From Arthrobacter psychrochitiniphilus (GTDB taxonomy: Bacteria > Actinomycetota > Actinomycetes > Actinomycetales > Micrococcaceae), in contig NZ_QHLZ01000002.1 in the NCBI RefSeq assembly GCF_003185915.1, positions 310,001 to 374,000 of the forward strand: 64,000 nt of DNA, given 5' to 3'. This document shows, piece by piece, positions 53,919-62,605 of this stretch (position 1 is the first letter of the stretch; each line of letters starts with the position of its first letter). The position numbers and the translations under genes are program-made. The notes below the pieces were generated by a model that saw only the letters and a program-made list of their open reading frames with translations, did no database searches and was not told the DNA's origin.

Positions 53919-55103
53919 ATGGATTCAACGACCCTTTCCCTGGTTCAGCTCGGCATCGTCTTTTTCGGGCTCGGTTTTTTGGGTCGTCAGGCTGGACGGA
54001 TCGGCATGTCCCCCGTCCCCCTCTATCTTTTAGGCGGTCTGGCCTTTGGAAAGGGCGGCCTGGTCAATCTTGGCGGCATTGATGGATTCGCCCATATTGC
54101 CAGTGAAATTGGTGTCATCTTACTGCTGCTTATGCTCGGTTTGGAATATACGGCCAAGGAACTCGTCACGGGACTGAAACAGTCGTGGATGGCGGGGGTG
54201 CTGGACTTGGTGCTGAATATGCTTCCGGGTGTTGCCGTGGCATTGATCTTGGGGTGGGGCCCGGTGGGGGCACTGGTCATGGCTGGCATTACTTATAGCT
54301 CATCATCAGGGATTATCGCCAAGGTTTTAGGTGATCTAGGCCGGCTGGGTAACCGTGAAACGCCCGTCATCTTGGCCATCTTGGTCATCGAGGATCTGGC
54401 AATGGCCGCGTACCTGCCCATCCTGACGGCCGTTTTAGCGGGAGTCTCATTCCTGGGCGGGCTCACCGCAGTCGGAATTTCCTTGGCCGTGATCACCTTG
54501 GTGCTGCTGGGTGCGCTGCGCTACGGACATATGGTCTCGACTGTTTTGGACAGCCCTGACAGGGAATCGTTCCTACTCAAGCTGCTGGGCGCCGCCTTGT
54601 TGGTGGCTGGTGTAGCCTCGGCGCTGCAGGTCTCAGCGGCCGTGGGCGCCTTCCTCTTGGGCATCGCGATCTCCGGCGGTACGGCAGAGAACGCCGCCCG
54701 CGTGCTGGAGCCGTTGCGAGATCTATTCGCCGCCATGTTCTTTGTCCTGTTCGGCTTGAACACCGATCCCCACACCATCCCGCCCGTGCTCGGGTTCGCC
54801 CTGCTGCTGGCACTGGTCACTACCATCACGAAGGTGGTGACAGGCTGGTGGGCGGCATCGCGGCAAGGCATCGGAATACCGGGCCGGGCCCGTGCCGGCG
54901 CCGCCTTGATTGCCCGCGGCGAGTTTTCCATCGTCATTGCCGGGCTAGCTGTGGCCTCGGGCGCCGTCCCCGTTGAACTGGCCGCGCTAGCTACCACCTA
55001 TGTGCTGATCATGGCCGTCAGCGGCCCCATCGCAGCCCGCTATGTGGAGCCTCTTGTGCGGCTGATCCAGGGCAAAAAGCAAGAGCCTGAGCCGATTTTC
55101 TAG
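53919..55103 (+). CDS. Cation/proton antiporter, KhtU-like
   Basis: The 394-residue product is a CPA2-family exchanger with about 12 helices. Marks are GFLGRQAGRIGMSPVPLYLLGGLAFG, ISEIGVILLLLMLGLEY-type spacing and SSSGIIAKVLGDLGRLGNRETPVILAILVIEDLAMA with the acidic exchange residue. With the upstream TrkA-C regulator it should form a KhtTU-type K+/H+ efflux system. Confidence 0.9.
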   Translation: MDSTTLSLVQLGIVFFGLGFLGRQAGRIGMSPVPLYLLGGLAFGKGGLVNLGGIDGFAHIASEIGVILLLLMLGLEYTAKELVTGLKQSWMAGVLDLVLNMLPGVAVALILGWGPVGALVMAGITYSSSSGIIAKVLGDLGRLGNRETPVILAILVIEDLAMAAYLPILTAVLAGVSFLGGLTAVGISLAVITLVLLGALRYGHMVSTVLDSPDRESFLLKLLGAALLVAGVASALQVSAAVGAFLLGIAISGGTAENAARVLEPLRDLFAAMFFVLFGLNTDPHTIPPVLGFALLLALVTTITKVVTGWWAASRQGIGIPGRARAGAALIARGEFSIVIAGLAVASGAVPVELAALATTYVLIMAVSGPIAARYVEPLVRLIQGKKQEPEPIF

Positions 55104-55141
55104 ACCCACCCTCTTCCCAGAGCAACCATTCTTGTTCAGTA

Positions 55142-55422
55142 CCACGGCCTCACACCGGTTGCGGTATCAGTGCCACTTGTGAGGTGCGGCGGCATGAAGA
55201 AAGTAGCGGCTCGGAGCTGCCCGGCAAGCAGCCGCCCAGCAGGAAGCTGAGCAGCAACACCTCCCCCAGCAGGCGCAGCTGCTGCCTGTTCCGGAAGCGG
55301 CTCCCGCACCTGCAGCAGCGGATGATCTGCTCAGTAAATTGGAACGGCTTGCGTCACTACATGCTTCAGGCGCCCTCACCGATACCGAGTTTGCCGCCGG
55401 CAAGGCCTCCATCATCAGCTAA
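55142..55422 (+). pseudogene. Decayed SHOCT-domain protein gene
   Basis: Bases 55321-55422 encode DDLLSKLERLASLHASGALTDTEFAAGK and a TAA stop, a clear SHOCT domain, preceded in frame by Ala/Gln/Pro-rich sequence as in intact actinobacterial SHOCT proteins. Going upstream, that frame meets a TAG at 55204 with no ATG, GTG or TTG after it before the SHOCT core, while the expected N-terminal half appears in other frames. The gene therefore seems broken by frameshifts. A sequencing error is the alternative. Confidence 0.6.
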
Positions 55423-55543
55423 CTATGCATGCCGCTGGCAAGATCGGCGCAAGCAACCCCGTGTCATTGGTCATGACCATGGCCTTGCTCGGGCTAGAAT
55501 CAATAGCGGAACAAATGCTGCAGCTTGCTGTGGACGTTCCATT

Positions 55544-55614
55544 GCGGGCGTAGCTCAATGGTAGAGCGCTAGCTTCCCAAGCTCGATACGCGGGTTCGAT
55601 TCCCGTCGCCCGCT
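55544..55614 (+). tRNA. tRNA-Gly (anticodon CCC)
   Basis: The acceptor stem GCGGGCG pairs with CGCCCGC. The D arm is GCTC-AATGGTA-GAGC, the T arm GCGGG-TTCGATT-CCCGT. The anticodon loop is TTCCCAA, giving CCC, which reads GGG. The anticodon stem CTAGC/GCTCG has one T-C mismatch. No encoded CCA. Confidence 0.95.
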
Positions 55615-55623
55615 CAGTTTCCC

Positions 55624-55655
55624 AGTTTGGCCCCCGACATCTCGGGGGCCAAACT
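55624..55655 (+). terminator. Terminator after tRNA-Gly
   Basis: AGTTTGGCCCCCGA (55624-55637) pairs perfectly with TCGGGGGCCAAACT (55642-55655) around a four-base loop, ten bases after the tRNA. The following T-run is short (GCTTT). Confidence 0.8.
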
Positions 55656-55705
55656 GCTTTAACATTTGGTGCTGCCAGTGGCGCCGTGCCGCTAACCCGT
55701 ACTCA

Positions 55706-55747
55706 GCAACCCGCAACCTGCAACCCACAACCTGCAACCCACAATCC
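55706..55747 (+). repeat. 14-bp tandem repeat between tRNA-Gly and the CEOS gene
   Basis: GCAACCCRCAACCT is repeated at 55706, 55720 and 55734, the last copy decayed. The remaining stretch 55656-55909 has no gene that I can support. Confidence 0.75.
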
Positions 55748-55909
55748 AAATTCTGACCCCTACCTCGAGGTGCCCGGTTGCAACCATGCACATCGAAGCG
55801 GAGGTCAAAAGCCACTGCTCACCGTTGCATGAGAGCACCCACATCGACGCCCCATGCGTGTAGGGTCAAAAAGAAAGGGCCCTGGCGGGTTCTTCGATGA
55901 GGAGCAACG

Positions 55910-57088
55910 ATGACCCACGATCCACACACCGTTCACCATGGACCCACACTTCGTCTTGGAGTTTTGGGCAAGTCACACAAGCCTGATGAGCGGCGCGCCC
56001 CCATCCACCCCGACCATTTCTCCCGGATTGAGCCTGAGATCCGCGCCAAAATGGTGGTGGAGGAGGGTTACGGCACCCGTTTTGGCATGTCCGACGCCGT
56101 GCTGGCCACTTTGGTGGGCACAGTGGCCCCCCGCGAGCAGGTCATTGCGCAAACAGACGTAATACTCTTGCCCAAACCCCAAGCCGCCGATCTGGCCGAT
56201 CTGAAAGACGGGCAGGTCCTGTGGGGCTGGCCGCACTGTGTCCAGGACCGTGCCATCACACAGCAGGCCATTGACAAGAAGCTGACGCTGATTGCCTTTG
56301 AGGCAATGAATCATTGGGCCTCCGACGGCGGCTTCGGCCTGCACGTGTTCCACAAGAATAACGAGCTGGCAGGCTACTCCTCGGTCATGCATTCGCTGTC
56401 ATTGATCGGTTCCACCGGAGACTATGGCCGCCGCCTGAACGCCGTCGTCATTGGTTTTGGTGCCACCGCCCGTGGCGCGGTGACGGCATTGAGCGCGCTG
56501 GGCATCCATGAGGTGCAGGTGCTGACCAGCCGCAACGTGGCAGCCGTGGCCTCACCCATCCACTCGGCAGAGATGGTGCAGTTCGATTTCGCCCCAGAAC
56601 CGCCGTACACCGGTTTCGTCATGCTCGATGACGGTGAGGTGCCGCTGGCCGATTTCCTCGCCGAGGCGGACATCGTGGTCAATTGCACCCTTCAGGACCC
56701 GAACGCGCCCATGACGTATTTGACCGAGGCCGATCTTGCGGCATTCCGGCCCGGCAGCCTGATCGTGGATGTGTCCTGTGACGAAGGCATGGGGTTCAGC
56801 TGGGCCCGCAACACCACGTTCACCGACCCCATGTTCACGGTGGGCGAGAACATCAACTATTACGCCGTAGACCACACGCCGAGCTACCTCTGGAATTCGG
56901 CCACCTGGGAAATCAGCGAGGCGCTCATGCCTTTCCTTGAAACGGTGCTGGGAGGCCCCGAGGCGTGGACTGGCAGCGACACCATCACCCGCGCCATTGA
57001 AATATCCGACGGCGTGATCGTCAACCCGGCGATCCTCGAGTTCCAGAATCGCCAGGAAAGCTACCCGCACCTGCCGGTGGCTGGCTAA
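55910..57088 (+). CDS. N5-(carboxyethyl)ornithine synthase-like dehydrogenase
   Basis: The 392-residue product belongs to the alanine dehydrogenase/PNT fold family and matches N5-(carboxyethyl)ornithine synthase, which condenses pyruvate with ornithine or lysine using NADPH. Seen marks are LGVLGKSHKPDERRAPIHPDHF, LWGWPHCVQD, FEAMNHWASDGGFGLHVFHKNNELAGYSSV, the nucleotide site VIGFGATARGAV and VDVSCDEGMGFSWA. A GAGGAGC Shine-Dalgarno precedes the ATG. The physiological role is unclear outside Lactococcus-type bacteria. Confidence 0.86.
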   Translation: MTHDPHTVHHGPTLRLGVLGKSHKPDERRAPIHPDHFSRIEPEIRAKMVVEEGYGTRFGMSDAVLATLVGTVAPREQVIAQTDVILLPKPQAADLADLKDGQVLWGWPHCVQDRAITQQAIDKKLTLIAFEAMNHWASDGGFGLHVFHKNNELAGYSSVMHSLSLIGSTGDYGRRLNAVVIGFGATARGAVTALSALGIHEVQVLTSRNVAAVASPIHSAEMVQFDFAPEPPYTGFVMLDDGEVPLADFLAEADIVVNCTLQDPNAPMTYLTEADLAAFRPGSLIVDVSCDEGMGFSWARNTTFTDPMFTVGENINYYAVDHTPSYLWNSATWEISEALMPFLETVLGGPEAWTGSDTITRAIEISDGVIVNPAILEFQNRQESYPHLPVAG

Positions 57089-57090
57089 AC

Positions 57091-57126
57091 GGTGGGGTGT
57101 GCGAGGCGCACCCCCACCTACTTTTT
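57091..57126 (+). terminator. Terminator after the CEOS-like gene
   Basis: GGTGGGG and GTGCG pair with CGCAC and CCCCACC in one hairpin, followed by TACTTTTT. It starts two bases after the stop and also lies just behind the convergent MFS gene. Confidence 0.85.
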
Positions 57127-57132
57127 AGCTGC

Positions 57133-58464
57133 TCAGCTCGTCTTCGGGACAATAAACACGGGCTTCTTGGCGCTACGCAGGTTGATCTGCAAGGTTAGCT
57201 GCCCGCGCTTGGCCAGAACCAATCCGATCACCACGGCGGCCAAAGCTGGCATGCCGCCAGCAACCACCGTTGCCCACTGGACACCCCAATGCTCGGCCAG
57301 CCAGCCCATGAGCGGGCCACCCAGAGCCTGACCACCCATGAGCACCATGATGTACAGGCTCATAACACGGCCACGAATGCGCACGTTGGTTGACATTTGC
57401 ACCAGCTGGTTGGCACTGGTCAGAAACAGCAGGGAGGCGAACCCTGCCACCACCATGACGGCTCCAAAGGTAACCATATTGGGGGCCAGTGAGGCAATCA
57501 TGAGCACCACCCCGTAGCTACCGGCAGCTGCCATCACCCCGCGCAGTCGCAGCGTGGCAAAACGGGTGGAGGCGATCGCCCCGCACAGGGCGCCGAGCGC
57601 AACCAAAGTGTTCAGCAGGCCGTAGCCTCCGGCCCCGGCGTCGAACACGTTGTTGGCATAGGCCGCCAGCAGCACGGCCAGGCTCAAGCCGAACACGGCA
57701 AAAACCGCTGCCATCATGGCCGGCCAGAAAATGGTGGGCTTGCGCAGCACGTAGCGTACGCCTTCCATGAGCTGGCCCTTGGCACGTTGCACGGGCGGCA
57801 TCTTGACCAGTTCGCTGCTGCGGATCAGGCACAGCGAGATCACGGTGATGGTGCAGGCCAGCGCATTGGCCGCGAAGGCCCAGCCGCCGCCCACTGCCAT
57901 GATCAGCACGCCGCTAACGGCGGGGCCGATCATGCCACCCATCTGGAAAATCGAAGAGTTCAAGCTGATGGCGTTGCGCAATTGCCGCGGACCAACAAGT
58001 TCGTTGACGAATACTTGACGTGCAGGCTGATCGGCCACCACCACCAAGCCAAGAACAAAGGCAATCACATAGATGTGCCACACCTGAAGGTTGCCGGTCA
58101 GCGCCAAAACGGCCATGAGTGTTGCCAGCACTCCGGCAGCGCCCTGGCTGATCATGAGGATGAGCCGTTTGGAGTACCTATCGGCCAAGATCCCACCCAA
58201 TGGCATGAGTAGCAAGGAGGGCAGAAATTGCATGAAGACGGTGATTCCAACTGCGGTCACCGAACCTGACAGCTCCAGAACCACCCAGTCCTGGGCCACC
58301 CGTTGCATCCAGAGGGCAATGACGGCAAGGAGGTTGGCGGAGGCAAAGATGCGGTAATTGCGGATTTTCAGCGAGGAAAATGTCTGACTCCACGGCGGGC
58401 GCGTGGCAACTAGGTTGATGGGGGCGGTTGGGGAAGCGTTCAATTCAGCTGGTGGGGGCGTCAA
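57133..58464 (-). CDS. MFS transporter, drug efflux/MDR type
   Basis: The 443-residue protein has 12 predicted helices and resembles the enterobactin exporter/MdtH-like (MFS_3) group: LKIRNYRIFASANLLAVIALWMQRVAQDWVVLELSGS at the N-terminus and GGILADRYSKRLIL as motif A. The start is TTG at 58464. It is divergent from the LysR regulator, which is the likely controller. The substrate is unknown. Confidence 0.87.
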   Translation of the reverse strand: MTPPPAELNASPTAPINLVATRPPWSQTFSSLKIRNYRIFASANLLAVIALWMQRVAQDWVVLELSGSVTAVGITVFMQFLPSLLLMPLGGILADRYSKRLILMISQGAAGVLATLMAVLALTGNLQVWHIYVIAFVLGLVVVADQPARQVFVNELVGPRQLRNAISLNSSIFQMGGMIGPAVSGVLIMAVGGGWAFAANALACTITVISLCLIRSSELVKMPPVQRAKGQLMEGVRYVLRKPTIFWPAMMAAVFAVFGLSLAVLLAAYANNVFDAGAGGYGLLNTLVALGALCGAIASTRFATLRLRGVMAAAGSYGVVLMIASLAPNMVTFGAVMVVAGFASLLFLTSANQLVQMSTNVRIRGRVMSLYIMVLMGGQALGGPLMGWLAEHWGVQWATVVAGGMPALAAVVIGLVLAKRGQLTLQINLRSAKKPVFIVPKTS

Positions 58465-58577
58465 CGCGTTGTTCCTGGGACTCGAAAAGTGGATGGGGCT
58501 AAAAAGGCGGAGGGGACTTTACCTTTTCAACCCTAGACGGCACCAAGTTATGCCGAAAGAGTATGATGCCTATAAAT

Positions 58578-58598
58578 ACTATTGAGGTACGTAATAGT
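58578..58598. promoter_or_regulatory. Candidate LysR operator
   Basis: ACTATT (58578-58583) and AATAGT (58593-58598) are perfect complements nine bases apart, giving the T-N11-A pattern of LysR-type sites. It lies 14 bases before the LysR start in the divergent intergenic region, in locally AT-rich DNA. Confidence 0.6.
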
Positions 58599-58611
58599 TC
58601 TGAGGATGCGC

Positions 58612-59487
58612 ATGCCCGAATCACCTACTTTTGACCCCATCCAGCTCAAAAGCTTCCTTGCGCTTGCCGAAACCCGCAACTTCACCAGGGCAGCCGAGCG
58701 CCTGGGCATTAGCCAGCCCACCGTGAGTCAGCATGTGCGTAAGTTGGAGCAGGCCGCGGGAAGGGTGCTTGTCACCCGAGATACCCGCGTGTTGCGCCTG
58801 ACGGACAATGGGGACGCCATGGCCGGTTTCGCCCGAACCATCTTGGCCGCTAATGACGCCGCCACACGCTACTTTTCCGGTGCCGCCATGCGCGGGCGGC
58901 TGCGTTTTGGCACCGCGGATGATCTGGCCATCACGGGCCTGCCACGGATCCTGCGTGAGTTCCGCCAACTGTACCCACAAATCAACCTCGAACTCACGGT
59001 GAGTCAGAGCGATCAACTGCACCGCCGGCTAAAGGCTGGCGCCCTGGATCTGGTATTCGTCAAGTGGGTCTCTGGCGCCCAGGAAGGTGAAGTGGTCAAG
59101 CAGGACACCTTCGCCTGGGTGGGGCTGGAGCAGACAGTTTTGGAGCCTGGCGCACCCGTCCCCGTCATTGTGTATCCGGCCCCGAGCCTGAGCCGGAAAC
59201 TGGCACTGGATGCCCTCGAGCAGGCCGGCCGCACGTGGCGTGTCACCTGCACCACCAAACAGATCAGTGGCGTTCTGGCCGCGCTCCGTGCCGGGATTGG
59301 CATTGCCGTGATGCCCACCTCGCTGGTGCCGGAGGATCTCAAGGTGATCACCAAGCGCTTTGACCTGCCGCCCGTGGGTGATGTGGACTTCACACTGATC
59401 CGCAACCCACTGGCCAACACGGAAGTGGTGGATGCCTTGACCCAAGCCATCATGGGCCGCAAGCTCACCCCGCTGGGCAGGCGCTAG
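58612..59487 (+). CDS. LysR-family transcriptional regulator
   Basis: The 291-residue product has the LysR HTH (LKSFLALAETRNFTRAAERLGISQPTVSQHVRKLE) and a periplasmic-binding-type effector domain. ATG 58612 is chosen because GAGG lies six bases upstream; in-frame ATG 58606 is too close to it, and GTG/ATG at 58582 overlaps the operator. It is divergent from the MFS exporter and probably controls it. Confidence 0.92.
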   Translation: MPESPTFDPIQLKSFLALAETRNFTRAAERLGISQPTVSQHVRKLEQAAGRVLVTRDTRVLRLTDNGDAMAGFARTILAANDAATRYFSGAAMRGRLRFGTADDLAITGLPRILREFRQLYPQINLELTVSQSDQLHRRLKAGALDLVFVKWVSGAQEGEVVKQDTFAWVGLEQTVLEPGAPVPVIVYPAPSLSRKLALDALEQAGRTWRVTCTTKQISGVLAALRAGIGIAVMPTSLVPEDLKVITKRFDLPPVGDVDFTLIRNPLANTEVVDALTQAIMGRKLTPLGRR

Positions 59488-59562
59488 AACTCTCGAGTGA
59501 GGCCAGGTTAGCAAGCTCACAGCCAACCCGTGACCGGGAGCGGTAGACTTGAGCCCGTTATG

Positions 59563-59976
59563 ATGCGAACCATGTTTAAATCCAAGATCCACCGCGCCAC
59601 TGTCACCCACGCTGATCTGCACTATGTTGGCTCCGTGACAGTTGACGCCGATCTGCTGGACGCTGCAAATATCCTCCCCGGCGAGCTGGTCTCCATAGTG
59701 GACATCACCAATGGTGCCCGCCTGGAAACGTACACCATTGCCGGTGAGCGGGGCTCCGGCGTCATCGGCATCAATGGTGCCGCCGCGCATCTGGTCAATG
59801 TTGGAGATCTGGTCATCCTGATCACCTACGCCCAGATGAACGACGCCGAGGCGCGCGATTACGTGCCCACCGTGGTCCACGTTGATGCGCATAACGCAAT
59901 AGTGCAGTTGGGCACCGATCCCGCCGAGGCCATCACCGAGGGGCTGCTGCGCCCCGCCTTCGCCCTGCGCCCCTAA
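59563..59976 (+). CDS. panD: Aspartate 1-decarboxylase
   Basis: PanD makes beta-alanine for pantothenate. The 137-residue product has the [14 protein letters not shown] start, the self-cleavage site YVGSV (the Ser becomes the pyruvoyl group), and [10 protein letters not shown]...[21 protein letters not shown] 59563 is favoured (MRTMFKSK); ATG 59560 or 59572 are also possible. No other pantothenate genes are adjacent. Confidence 0.95.
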   Translation: MRTMFKSKIHRATVTHADLHYVGSVTVDADLLDAANILPGELVSIVDITNGARLETYTIAGERGSGVIGINGAAAHLVNVGDLVILITYAQMNDAEARDYVPTVVHVDAHNAIVQLGTDPAEAITEGLLRPAFALRP

Positions 59977-60039
59977 CGCACTGCACCCTTAATACCCTGC
60001 ACCCTTAACACGAGGCCTGCTGTCACTATGCTGTGATGT

Positions 60040-60966
60040 GTGCTGGCTGTTATTGAGGGATTCTCCGTAGTTTGGCTCATCATCTTGGTGGGCTGGTTTG
60101 TGGGGCGTAAAAAAGTTCTGGGTGAGAACGCCCAAACGGTACTCAGTAGGCTCTCCTTCTTCGTGGCCAGCCCCGCGCTTCTCGTGGAAACCCTGGCCCG
60201 CGCACAGTTGCGCACTGTTTTTGCCCAACCGCTCCTAGTGGCTGCACTGAGCGCAATCATCACGGCCACACTGTTCTTGCTAATTGTGAAGTTTTGGCTC
60301 AAACGTTCCCTGGCTGAGTCGCTGCTGGCGGCCATGTCATCCTCCACCTCCAACGCCGCCAATCTGGGGATTCCCATTGCGGCATACGTTCTAGGTGATG
60401 CCGCCCTGATTGCCCCGGTGCTGGTGTTTCAGCTAGCTTTTTACACTCCCATTTACCTCATGTTTTTGGACAGTCTGACCAGCGGCCACCGCGCCACGCC
60501 CGGACGCATCCTCGTACAGGTTGTGCGCAACCCCATGATTGTAGGCACGGCTGCCGGCTTGATCCTGGCCAGCACAGGATGGGTGCTGCCCGCACTGGTG
60601 GCAGAACCCCTCCACCTCATTGCCGGTGCCGCTATCCCGGCCATCTTGATTGCCTTTGGCATGTCCCTGGGAACCACTAAACCGCTCAATGCCGCCGATG
60701 AACGGCGTACCGATATCTTGCTGGGGACGGGCTTCAAACTCATCCTGCACCCGTTCGTTGCTTTTCTCTTGGGACATTTTGCCTTGGGGCTGGACGGTGC
60801 CGCGCTGTTCGCCGTGGTGGTTGCCGCAGCCCTGCCCACGGCCCAGAATATTTATGTCACCGCCCAGCGCTACCAGGTGGGCCTTGCCGTGGCCAAGGAC
60901 ACCGTGCTGCTTACCACCGTGTTGGCCATCCCGGCCATGTTCGTGGTTGCCCTCCTCCTCGGGTGA
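60040..60966 (+). CDS. AEC-family permease (auxin efflux carrier type)
   Basis: The 308-residue protein has ten hydrophobic segments and the AEC pattern: LVGWFVGRKKVLGENAQTVLSRLSFFVASPALL, SSSTSNAANLGIPIAAYVLGD and LPTAQNIYVTAQRYQVG. The family exports malate, malonate or other acids. The start is GTG at 60040. Confidence 0.86.
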   Translation: MLAVIEGFSVVWLIILVGWFVGRKKVLGENAQTVLSRLSFFVASPALLVETLARAQLRTVFAQPLLVAALSAIITATLFLLIVKFWLKRSLAESLLAAMSSSTSNAANLGIPIAAYVLGDAALIAPVLVFQLAFYTPIYLMFLDSLTSGHRATPGRILVQVVRNPMIVGTAAGLILASTGWVLPALVAEPLHLIAGAAIPAILIAFGMSLGTTKPLNAADERRTDILLGTGFKLILHPFVAFLLGHFALGLDGAALFAVVVAAALPTAQNIYVTAQRYQVGLAVAKDTVLLTTVLAIPAMFVVALLLG

Positions 60967-61000
60967 GTCACGTGCGGGTGAGTCACGGTACGCTGTCGTT

Positions 61001-62584
61001 ATGGCTACCAATTCCGCAGCAGAGTTGCTCACCACCATCCAGGCCGGCTACATCTTTGAGGGCCCGTCCATAGCCTTGGGCGCGGCCATGATCGACGGCG
61101 CCATCCACCCGGAAGCGCAGGTGTCACTGCCGCTGGCCATGATGAACCGGCACGGTTTGGTGGCCGGGGCCACCGGTACGGGAAAAACCGTCACGCTGCA
61201 CATGATGGCTGAACAGCTTTCCACTGCGGGCGTCCCAGTCTTCATGGCGGATATCAAAGGTGATCTGACGGGCCTGGCCACGGCGGCTTCGGGTAGCGAG
61301 AAGCTGACGGCACGCACCCAGGCTCTCGGCCAGCAGTGGGAATCCACAGCGTTCCCCGTCGAATTTCTGGCTCTGGGTGGCAACGGCAACGGTGTTCCCG
61401 TGCGGGCCACCGTCACCTCATTCGGCCCCATCCTGCTGGCCCGGGTACTGGGCCTGAATGCCACCCAGGAATCCAGTCTGCAGCTGGTCTTTCACTACGC
61501 AGATACCAAAAATCTAGAACTTTATGATCTGGTGGATCTACGCGCTGTCATCACGTTCCTCACCTCGGATGAGGGCAAAGCGGACTTGAGCGAACTCGGC
61601 GGGCTCTCCAAGGCCACGGCCGGAGTCATCTTACGTAATCTGATCACCTTGGATGCCCAGGGCATGGGTGAATTCTTTGGCATGCCCGAGTTCGACACCG
61701 CCGAACTTCTGCGCACGGCCCCGGACGGCCGCGGCGTCATCACCTGCCTGGAACTGCCCAGCATCCAAGACAAGCCACTGCTGTTCTCCACGTTCCTCAT
61801 GTGGTTGCTAGCGGATCTTTTCCGTGAACTCCCCGAGGTGGGCGACGCCGAGAAGCCCAAGCTCGTGTTCTTCTTCGATGAGGCGCACTTGTTGTTCAAT
61901 GGCGCCAGCAAGGCCTTCCTGAACGCCATCACTAGCACGGTGCGGCTCATTCGTTCCAAGGGTGTGGGTATTTTCTTCGTCACCCAGACGCCCAAGGATG
62001 TGCCGGGCGAGGTTTTGGCCCAGCTGGCCAACCGCGTCCAGCACGCCCTGCGCGCCTTCACCCCCGAGGATGCTAAAGCGCTCAAAGCAACCGTCTCCAC
62101 GTTCCCCACCAGCAGTTACGATCTGGGCGAGATCCTGACCAGTGCCGGCATTGGTGAGGCCGTGGTCACCGTCATGAATGAGAACGGTGCTCCCACCCCC
62201 GTGGCCTTGACCAGGCTGCGCGCTCCGGGCTCTCTCATGGGTCCCAGCACGGAGGACACCGTCAAGGCTGTCATCGCAGCTTCGGCCTTGCTGGCCACCT
62301 ATGGGACCGCCGTGGATCCCGTCTCCGCCTATGAAAAGCTGGCGTCTGCCACCAAAGCCGCCCCCAGCACAGGCCCTGCCGTGGGGACACCCCTGCCGCC
62401 ACCTCCCCCTGTGGCGCTTCCCTCCCCCGCGGACGAAAGCGGCATGGCCTCCGACGTCATTGGAGTCTTGGGCGGGGCGTTGGGTGGGGGACTAAAAAGC
62501 ATGGTCCGCTCCATGGGCTCATCCCTGGGCCGGAACCTGATGCGGGACATGTTTGGGACTGCGCCGCGGAAACGGCGACGCTGA
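61001..62584 (+). CDS. HerA-like ATPase (DUF853 family)
   Basis: The 527-residue product has a P-loop GATGTGKT at about residues 56-63, Walker B VFFFDEAHLLF, and FFVTQTPKDVP, matching the DUF853/HerA-like helicase group (as in YjgR). No nuclease partner (NurA) lies nearby. The final 60 residues are Pro/Gly-rich. The frame is open to 60650 inside the AEC gene, but ATG 61001 is the right start. Confidence 0.9.
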   Translation: MATNSAAELLTTIQAGYIFEGPSIALGAAMIDGAIHPEAQVSLPLAMMNRHGLVAGATGTGKTVTLHMMAEQLSTAGVPVFMADIKGDLTGLATAASGSEKLTARTQALGQQWESTAFPVEFLALGGNGNGVPVRATVTSFGPILLARVLGLNATQESSLQLVFHYADTKNLELYDLVDLRAVITFLTSDEGKADLSELGGLSKATAGVILRNLITLDAQGMGEFFGMPEFDTAELLRTAPDGRGVITCLELPSIQDKPLLFSTFLMWLLADLFRELPEVGDAEKPKLVFFFDEAHLLFNGASKAFLNAITSTVRLIRSKGVGIFFVTQTPKDVPGEVLAQLANRVQHALRAFTPEDAKALKATVSTFPTSSYDLGEILTSAGIGEAVVTVMNENGAPTPVALTRLRAPGSLMGPSTEDTVKAVIAASALLATYGTAVDPVSAYEKLASATKAAPSTGPAVGTPLPPPPPVALPSPADESGMASDVIGVLGGALGGGLKSMVRSMGSSLGRNLMRDMFGTAPRKRRR

Positions 62585-62605
62585 CGTGGCGGGAGGGCCG
62601 GGTTG

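Noticed and set aside
55184..55564. 126-codon frame over the SHOCT region and tRNA-Gly
   Set aside because: It runs into the tRNA and has no domain; the SHOCT code is in a different frame.
60650..61000. Upstream extension of the HerA-like gene
   Set aside because: It overlaps the AEC permease gene in another frame; ATG 61001 matches the family start.
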